Assembly: GCA_950097015.1 (NCBI GenBank)
Contig: CATNEN010000003.1
Location: 6,102,001 to 6,166,000, forward strand
Source of the DNA: Macrostomum hystrix
Taxonomy: Eukaryota > Platyhelminthes > Macrostomidae
Length of the DNA stretch: 64,000 nt
Direction of reading: 5' to 3'
Part shown: positions 58,501-64,000 of the stretch, piece by piece
How the letters are laid out: every line of letters begins with the position of its first letter
Position numbering within the stretch: position 1 is the first letter of the stretch
The notes under the pieces: generated by a model
What the model was told of the DNA's origin: nothing
Database searches by the model: none
Seen by the model: only the letters and a program-made list of their open reading frames with translations
Program-made: the position numbers and the translations under genes

Positions 58501-60842
58501 ACTAGGAAACCTAGAATTAGTGAATAATGTTTAGGAAACCTTTAACTGGTGAATAAGGTACTAGGAAACCTATAATTTGTGAATAAGGTACTAGGAAACC
58601 TAGAATTGGTGAATAAGGTACTAGGAAACCTAGAATTAGTGAATAATGTTCTAGGAAACCTATAATTGGTGAATAAGGTTCTTGGAAACCTATAATTGGT
58701 GAATAAGGTACTAGGAAACCTAGAATTAGTGAATAATGTTCTAGGAAACCTATAATTGGTGAATAAGGTTCTTGGAAACCTAGAATTGGTGAATAATGTT
58801 CTAGGAAACCTAGAATTGGTGAATAAGGTTCTTGGAAACCTATAATTGGTGAATAAGGTACTAGGAAACCTAGAATTAGTGAATAATGTTCTAGGAAACC
58901 TATAATTGGTGAATAAGGTACTAGGAAACCTAGAATTGGTGAATAATGTTCTAGGAAACCTAGAATTAGTGAATAATGTTCTAGGAAACCTATAATTAGT
59001 GAATAATGTTCTAGGAAACCTAGAATTGGTGAATAATGTTCTAGGAAACCTAGAATTGGTGAATAATGTTCTAGGAAACCTAGAATTAGTGAATAATGTT
59101 CTAGGAAACCTAGAATTGGTGAATAATGTTCTAGGAAACCTAGAATTGGTGAATAATGTTCTAGGAAACATAGAATTGGTGAATAATGTTCTAGGAAACC
59201 TAGAATTGGTGAATAATGTTCTAGGAAACCTAGAATTGGTGAATAATGTTCTAGTAAACCGAGAATTGGTGAATAATGTTCTAGGAAACCTAGAATTGGT
59301 GAATAATGTTCTAGGAAACCTAGAATTGGTGAATAATGTTCTAGGAAACCGAGAATTGGTGAATAATGTTCTAGGAAACCTAGAATTGGTGAATAATGTT
59401 CTAGGAAACCTAGAATTGGTGAATAATGTTCTAGGAAACCTAGAATTAGTGAACAATGTTCTAGGAAACCTAGAATTGGTGAATAATGTTCTAGGAAACC
59501 TAGAATTGGTGAATAATGTTCTAGGAAACCTAGAATTGGTGAATAATGTTCTAGGAAACATAGAATTTGTGAATTTGGCTTTCGTTGTAAAAAACTGTAT
59601 TTCGTTAGAATTCAGTGAATAGATTTCGAGATAACGCAAATATGTGAATAGATTTTTAACTAAAATTTCGTGAATAGATAACAAAAATAATAATTACAAC
59701 TGAAAAGAACACACACCTGTTCTCCAATTAGAGCCAATCTCTGCAGTAGAAATGTCTTCCCAGATCCTGTCAATCCAGCTAGCACAAGAGCGTGTCTTAG
59801 TTTTCCTGACTTAGCAACTAACCGTTCAGTTTCATTTACAACCAACTGTCTGTAGGCTCGATAACCGCCGGTTAACACAGTGGGCATATAGCCAATCTGA
59901 GACAGAACCGTGGCCAATGAGTAAGATCTTTGACCGCCTCGCCAGCAGTAGATTAGTGGCCTGAGGATTAAGGTTAATCAGATACAAGCTTATAGCATGA
60001 GAACTTATTGGATTGCTAGCCTCACCTGTTAGATACAAACAGAATGGATTGCTAGCCTCACCTGTTAGATCCAAACAGAATGGATTGCTAGCCTAACCTC
60101 TTAAATACAAACAGAATGGATTGCTAGCCTCACCTGTTAGATACAAACAGAATGGATTGCCAGCCTCACCTGTTAGATACAAACAGACTGGATTGCTAGC
60201 CTCACCTGTTAGATACAAACAGACTGGATTGCTAGCCTAACCTCTTAGATACAAACAGAATGGATTGCTAGCCTCACCTCTTAGATAAAAACAGACTGGA
60301 TTGCTAGCCTAACCTCTTAGATACAAACAGAATGGATTGCTAGCCTCACCTCTTAGATACAAACAGATTGGATTGCTAGCCTCACCTCTTAGATCCAAAC
60401 AGAATGGATTGCTAGCCTCACCTCTTAGATACAAACAGAATGGATTGCTAGCCTCACCTCTTAGATACAAACAGAATGGATTGCTAGCCTCACCTGTTAG
60501 ATCCAAACAGAATGGATTGCTAGCCTCACCTGTTAGATCCAAACAGAATGGATCTTATCTACTTGAAAATATTTAATAATTTAATGAAGTGGGTTTTAAC
60601 CCTTACCTATAATCCGCCTCCTTATTAGCAAAGTGACTTTTTAAAAGTTCCCCGATTCGTTGCGCAATCACCGATGCGCCCAATCGTCTGCCGTCGAACG
60701 GAGATTCTGAAAATTTACGCCCAACAACCTGACGATCAACATCGCCAAGTAGGGCCAGATTGATAGCCGTAGGCAGGTGATCTTCAGTAAATTCAGCCGG
60801 TGTTCTGACGTCAATAACTTCGTGATAAGCGGCAAAGTTCAT
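55568..60842 (-). CDS. mnmH: tRNA 2-selenouridine synthase (MnmH/SelU type), intron-containing
   Basis: Exons 60842-60607, 59960-59717 and 56185-55568 join in frame to give 365 aa, essentially the length of bacterial MnmH (364 in E. coli). MnmH uses selenophosphate to convert 2-thiouridine at wobble U34 to 2-selenouridine via a geranylated intermediate. The rhodanese domain starts EVIDVRTPAEFTEDHLPTAI and contains the catalytic Cys84 in LIYCWRGGQRS, whose Arg79 codon is split by the first intron. The GGYRAYRQ link is followed by the Walker A motif GLTGSGKT (141-148). The second splice joins GEQ to VIDLESLANHRGSLLG, the family motif. The C-terminal domain holds VWLECESARIGDRYLP and DHYDPLYQRS, also family signatures. 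Intron 2 is 3.5 kb of minisatellite. The frame stays open upstream of the ATG to an acceptor at 60977 (see the presequence entry). The family is mainly bacterial and archaeal. Introns and host-type repeats argue against contamination. Confidence 0.93.
56200..59560. repeat. 30-bp minisatellite in MnmH intron 2 (3.4 kb)
   Basis: About 112 copies of a 30-bp unit with core gtgaataatgttctaggaaa and remainder cctagaattg. The leftmost seven copies are a divergent form (gaatatggattcacattgtc). A unit with a 1-bp deletion (gtttaggaaacctttaactg) recurs at 56491, 57810 and 58529, spaced 1319 and 719 bp (44 and 24 units less one base), showing long internal duplications. Confidence 0.97.
60000..60555. repeat. 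36-bp minisatellite in MnmH intron 1
   Basis: About 15 copies of a 36-bp unit with core aatggattgctagcctcacc followed by tgttagatacaaacag. It occupies nearly the whole intron between the rhodanese exons. Confidence 0.96.
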
Positions 60843-60977
60843 AGGATTGACTTCCGCGTGAATAAGACCAGTTGCTTTTGTCGTTCCATTTGTTCGTCTG
60901 TTGCTTCTGAGAGAAGTGCAGACAGCTCTAGCGAGTTGGCGACTAGATGTCGCTAAATTTAAGCAAAAACGACAATT
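60843..60977 (-). CDS. Probable N-terminal extension (mitochondrial presequence) of MnmH
   Basis: Upstream of the ATG at 60842 the frame stays open for 45 codons to a 3' splice site, aatttcag|AAT (60978/60977). An in-frame stop lies just beyond it. The extension includes RFCLNLATSSRQLARAVCTS and LRSNRRTNGTTK. It has seven Arg, one Lys and many Ser, Thr and Ala, with no acidic residue until about position 41. That is the composition of a mitochondrial targeting peptide. It contains no ATG, so translation would need an upstream exon or a spliced leader ending in AUG; the acceptor opens this frame in phase 0. Alternatively the ATG at 60842 is used and the protein is cytosolic. Confidence 0.5.
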
Positions 60978-61049
60978 CTGAAATTTAATTTTTTATTAAC
61001 GGTAATAATTTGAGGACTTTAAAATTTAATAGGTGAGATTTTGAAAGAC

Positions 61050-61765
61050 AAAGGTCGCAATACTAGGAGTGAGATTTTGAAGCTAAAAAACTAGGGGTGA
61101 GATTTTGAAGCTAAAATACTAGGCGTGAGATTTTGAAGCTAAAATACTAGGGGTGAGATTTTGAAGCTAAAAAACTAGGGGTGAGATTTTGAAGCTAAAA
61201 AACTAGGGGTGAGATTTTGAAGCTAAAATACTAGGCGTGAGATTTTGAAGCTAAAATACTAGGGGTGAGATTTTGAAGCTAAATTACTAGGGGTGAGATT
61301 TTGAAGCTAAAATACTAGGGGTGAGATTTTGAAGCTAAATTACTAGGGGTGAGATTTTGAAGCTAAATTACTAGGGGTGAGATTTTGAAGCTAAAATACT
61401 AGGGGTGAGATTTTGAAGTTAAATTACTAGGGGTGAGATTTTGAAGCTAAAATACTAGGGGTGAGATTTTGAAGCTAAATTACTAGGGGTGAGATTTTGA
61501 AGCTAAAATACTAGGGGTGAGATTTTGAAGCTAAAATACTAGGCGTGAGATTTTGAAGCTAAAATACTAGGGGTGAGATTTTGAAGCTAAATTACTAGGG
61601 GTGAGATTTTGAAGCTAAATTACTAGGGGTGAGATTTTGAAGCTAAAATACTAGGGGTGAGATTTTGAAGCTAAAATACTAGGGGTGAGATTTTGAATCT
61701 AAAAAACTAGGGGTGAGATTTTGAAGCTAAAATACTAGGGGTGAGATTTTGAGGCTGCAATACTA
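61050..61765. repeat. 28-bp minisatellite upstream of MnmH
   Basis: About 25 copies with core actaggggtgagattttgaa followed by gctaaaat. Variants are ggcgtgag and aaatt. It begins about 75 bp beyond the MnmH acceptor. The stretch 61870-62395 is AT-rich with no element I can name. Confidence 0.96.
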
Positions 61766-62395
61766 GGGGTTTGATACTTAGACCAGAATACAAGGATTGA
61801 GATTTTGAAGCTTACAGGGGTAAGAGTTTGAGACTAAGCAATTAAGGATACAATTTTAAGATAAAAACTGAAAGAAAATAAAAAGACGAATAATTATTTG
61901 CCACATGCCCATGAATATTATCTTAAAAGTCTTCCATAGCGTTTTTTCATGCAAGTTTTGTAATACTTAAAGTACAATATAATAGTAATTTAATAGAACA
62001 TACTCTTTTGTTAGTTTGGCAACTCAACTAATGTCTACAAAATATATCTAGATAGCTTTGTGTAAGTGAATGTAGCATGTTATTTCTAATTGTATTTTAC
62101 AATAAGTTATTTGCAGTAACTTGCACCACTATCAATAGCTTTTATTTATGCTATCACCGAAAAAGCAACGATTTAAAATTAACGGATTTACCAATTCGAT
62201 AGAATAAGGTAAATCCGGTTAGTTACAGTGAACTTGAAATTGCACACAAATGAAAACTTCAAGATATATAGACTTAACAATGTTCATAATGTATTTGAAT
62301 CACGCAAAATTGTTTATCCTAAAAAGAAAGTCATGAAAAAAGCAGAAATAATGTAATTTACTGGATAAACAATCTCGTTACATGAAACTGTCTGC

Positions 62396-64000
62396 CTATT
62401 TAGTCGAAGCAGGGGCTTTCACCGAGCCAGTTGAAGAACCAGACGGTTTCAGAGTTGTAGCCAATGGCAACAATGTTGAACCTGGAGCTGTAGAACCACC
62501 GCCACTGCTGCTGACGTGGAAGAAGTAGAGCTGGAAAATAATTGCGAGGCTCAACTAAATCTGGCACCCATTTAACAGTTGGGGGAACTGAGTTATGCAA
62601 AATTAGATTCTTGTAATAACGGGAATAAATGATCCATAGAGTGGTTCTTGCTAAAGGGCTATAGTAACAGAAACTGTTGTGAAGTCTGGAATCGAACCCC
62701 CGACCTTTAAGTCGAAGATTCTGAAGCTCTAACCACAATCTAGGTTACAAATCACTTTAAAATGAACACACAGTTATCATCATAGGAGTTGATCGAAAAA
62801 GTTTTTATCAAAACTTTTTATCATAGAGGAATTGTGGAATCAATATTTGTATTACAAATGTACAAATAGGCATAGTTACTCCCACCCTTGGGGAGTCCGT
62901 GGCAGAGCGGTTACCGCGTTTCCCTCTCGCGCCAGGATCCCTGAGCTCGATTCCGAGGCGAGGCCATATTAATTTGGGGCGCAGCCGCGGAGAGAAGGCT
63001 TTGGGGGCTTGCCATGCAATTTACACTCTTGAGTGCCAACCTCCAAGGCACTATCTATCTATTTGCAGGGGGCCCGGGGCACTTGTCGCACAAGCGACGG
63101 AGCGGCACGCCCCCAGACCGGCGAACTAGGCGCTTTAGCGCCCATCGCGCCGCCTCCCCTGAGCAGGCACCACACACAGCAGCACAGACCAGCCGGGGAG
63201 GGCAGGAGGCACCCAGAATAGGCAGCAGTGTCCCCCACCCCCGCCCCACACGCACAGAGCAGACCAAGCCGGGGCGGAAGGCTGATAAGAAATCAGTCCT
63301 CAGGGGGAGCCGGGTGATGAGTGTACACTTATCCAATCGCGCTGACGGAAGTCCAGAAAGCGCGCGGCGGTGTACACCTGCCCTCCAGCCACCCCCCGCA
63401 AGGTCTCACGCCCCAGCGCCAACGCACACAACTCACACAACGCAGAACAGGCACACAGAAGGTAGGAGCGAAGCTATTATTTCAAGCTTTGATTGCACGA
63501 AATATGGTGCACCTCCGCCGGTCGCTACTGTCCAAACCCCCCAAGTCCCGAAATTAATCGTGACTTGAAGGGTGAATCGAACTAGCGTCCATTGGAGTGC
63601 GAGGCAGCGACGTTAGCCGCTGACCCACTCGCCCCAACCTCCAAGGCACAGTGAGTGTACACTGCCTGACGATGAGAAAGTCAGGGCAGATGTACACACC
63701 TGTGTAAGCGTGTGCCTGCGTACAGTATCTGTGTGCGTGTGTGCTCAGGAGTCAGCGGAATGGGCTGAATTGCATCCTCGCTGGCTGCGGGTCTAATGTT
63801 ATTTTAACCGTTTTACCAAAAAACCTGCAGGTTAAACAAACCTTAAATCCGACAGCCAGTAAAGCGTGCAACAGCATAGCAACCGTTAATAGACCAATAG
63901 CTGTTCGCCGTTCACCAGAAGACACGCTGGGCCATAGAGCTAAAGCTAGCACAATGCCAGATAGAACTAGAGCCAATAGGATTAGAATCCATTGAAGAAT
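62396..64000 (-). CDS. Small multi-pass membrane protein, 3' part (runs off the right edge)
   Basis: I do not recognise the family. Two candidate exons join in phase 0. The upstream one, from beyond 64000 to 63842 (donor AAG|GTTTGT), encodes two hydrophobic helices: one about WILILLALVLSGIVLALALW and, after a short SSGERRT loop, AIGLLTVAMLLHALLAVGFK. The terminal one, 62530-62396 (acceptor attattttccag|CTC), encodes LYFFHVSSSGGGSTAPGSTL followed by a Ser/Thr/Pro/Gly-rich, mildly basic tail and a stop. Together they read as the last two membrane segments plus a cytoplasmic or lumenal tail. The 1.3-kb intron is loaded with SINE copies. The start of the gene is outside the window. Support is only hydrophobicity, good splice sites and matching phase. 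Confidence 0.5.
62665..62757 (-). mobile_element. SINE-B-type tRNA-like head, antisense
   Basis: On the minus strand, gtaacctagattgtggttag (A box region) and gggggttcgattccagactt (B box) lie at tRNA spacing. It resembles the SINE-B head at 35836. It lies inside the intron of the membrane-protein gene and is in sense orientation to it. Confidence 0.65.
62893..63805 (+). mobile_element. SINE-A copy interrupted by a second SINE
   Basis: The head (cgtggcagagcggttaccgc, ctgagctcgattccgaggcg) and the first half of the SINE-A body run to 63052. The body resumes at 63634 and ends with cctcgctggctgcgggtcta at about 63795. Everything between is an insertion. Confidence 0.85.
63053..63633 (-). mobile_element. 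Third SINE type, nested in SINE-A, with 16-bp target duplication
   Basis: About 581 bp flanked by the direct repeat ccaacctccaaggcac (63037-63052 and 63634-63649). Read on the minus strand it begins with a tRNA-like head: gggtcagcggctaacgtcgc as A box and ctagttcgattcacccttca as B box. It ends in an (ATAG)n tail. The body is GC-rich. It encodes no protein I can recognise. Confidence 0.8.

Noticed and set aside
58542-59684. 380-codon frame repeating FPRTLFTNSR
   Set aside because: Translation of the MnmH intron 2 minisatellite in the sense strand, lying between two well-supported exons.
62400-62738. 112-codon minus-strand frame reading through the tRNA-like element
   Set aside because: It runs through a SINE head. 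The better explanation is a short terminal exon (62530-62396) in another frame after a strong acceptor.
63014-63568. 184-codon plus-strand frame rich in R, P and T
   Set aside because: It lies wholly within nested, GC-rich SINE sequence and crosses the insertion border.

Overview
The window is nuclear DNA of an animal. Genes have canonical GT-AG introns, polyadenylation signals and metazoan orthologues. They include a MOF-type histone acetyltransferase, a DNA polymerase kappa, SKIC3/TTC37, ELP6, ZNHIT3, mitochondrial DECR1, two PLCXD paralogues and two DEG/ENaC channels. Very small introns (about 50-160 nt) sit beside introns inflated by minisatellites. Several first coding exons start directly at a 3' splice site, and two of them have no upstream ATG in frame. 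This recalls flatworm spliced-leader genes, and a free-living flatworm (Macrostomum-like) is my best guess. That is inference, not proof. Exon joins were worked out by hand from splice sites, reading phase and family knowledge.

Layout, left to right. ELP6 (+, 554-2702). DEG/ENaC channel A (-, 3749-6536), whose only intron carries an inverted-repeat element. ZNHIT3 with an RGG-rich N-terminus (+, 7317-8126). A seven-exon DEG/ENaC channel carrying two kringle domains in its ectodomain (-, 9959-14752). POLK (+, 15175-23767), whose second intron holds about 5.4 kb of 22-bp repeats. SKIC3 (+, 26685-40211), 12 exons with a minisatellite in nearly every large intron. DECR1 (+, 41506-43089). Two tandem PLCXD genes (+, 44055-45600 and 47000-49042) with nearly identical 3' halves. 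KAT8/MOF (-, 51435-54147). An intron-containing tRNA 2-selenouridine synthase, MnmH/SelU type (-, 55568-60842, probably extending to 60977). The 3' part of a small membrane-protein gene (-, 62396 to beyond the right edge).

No operon logic links the genes. They are ordinary housekeeping and channel genes, partly in divergent pairs (channel A/ZNHIT3 and kringle channel/POLK). What is unusual is their architecture: the kringle-DEG/ENaC fusion built from phase-1 exons, the prokaryote-type MnmH with a likely mitochondrial presequence, and private minisatellites in almost every large intron. Mobile DNA consists of two tRNA-headed SINE families (called A and B here), a hAT-like MITE with an 8-bp target duplication inside a SINE-B copy, a second SINE nested in a SINE-A copy, and a foldback element with long inverted repeats.
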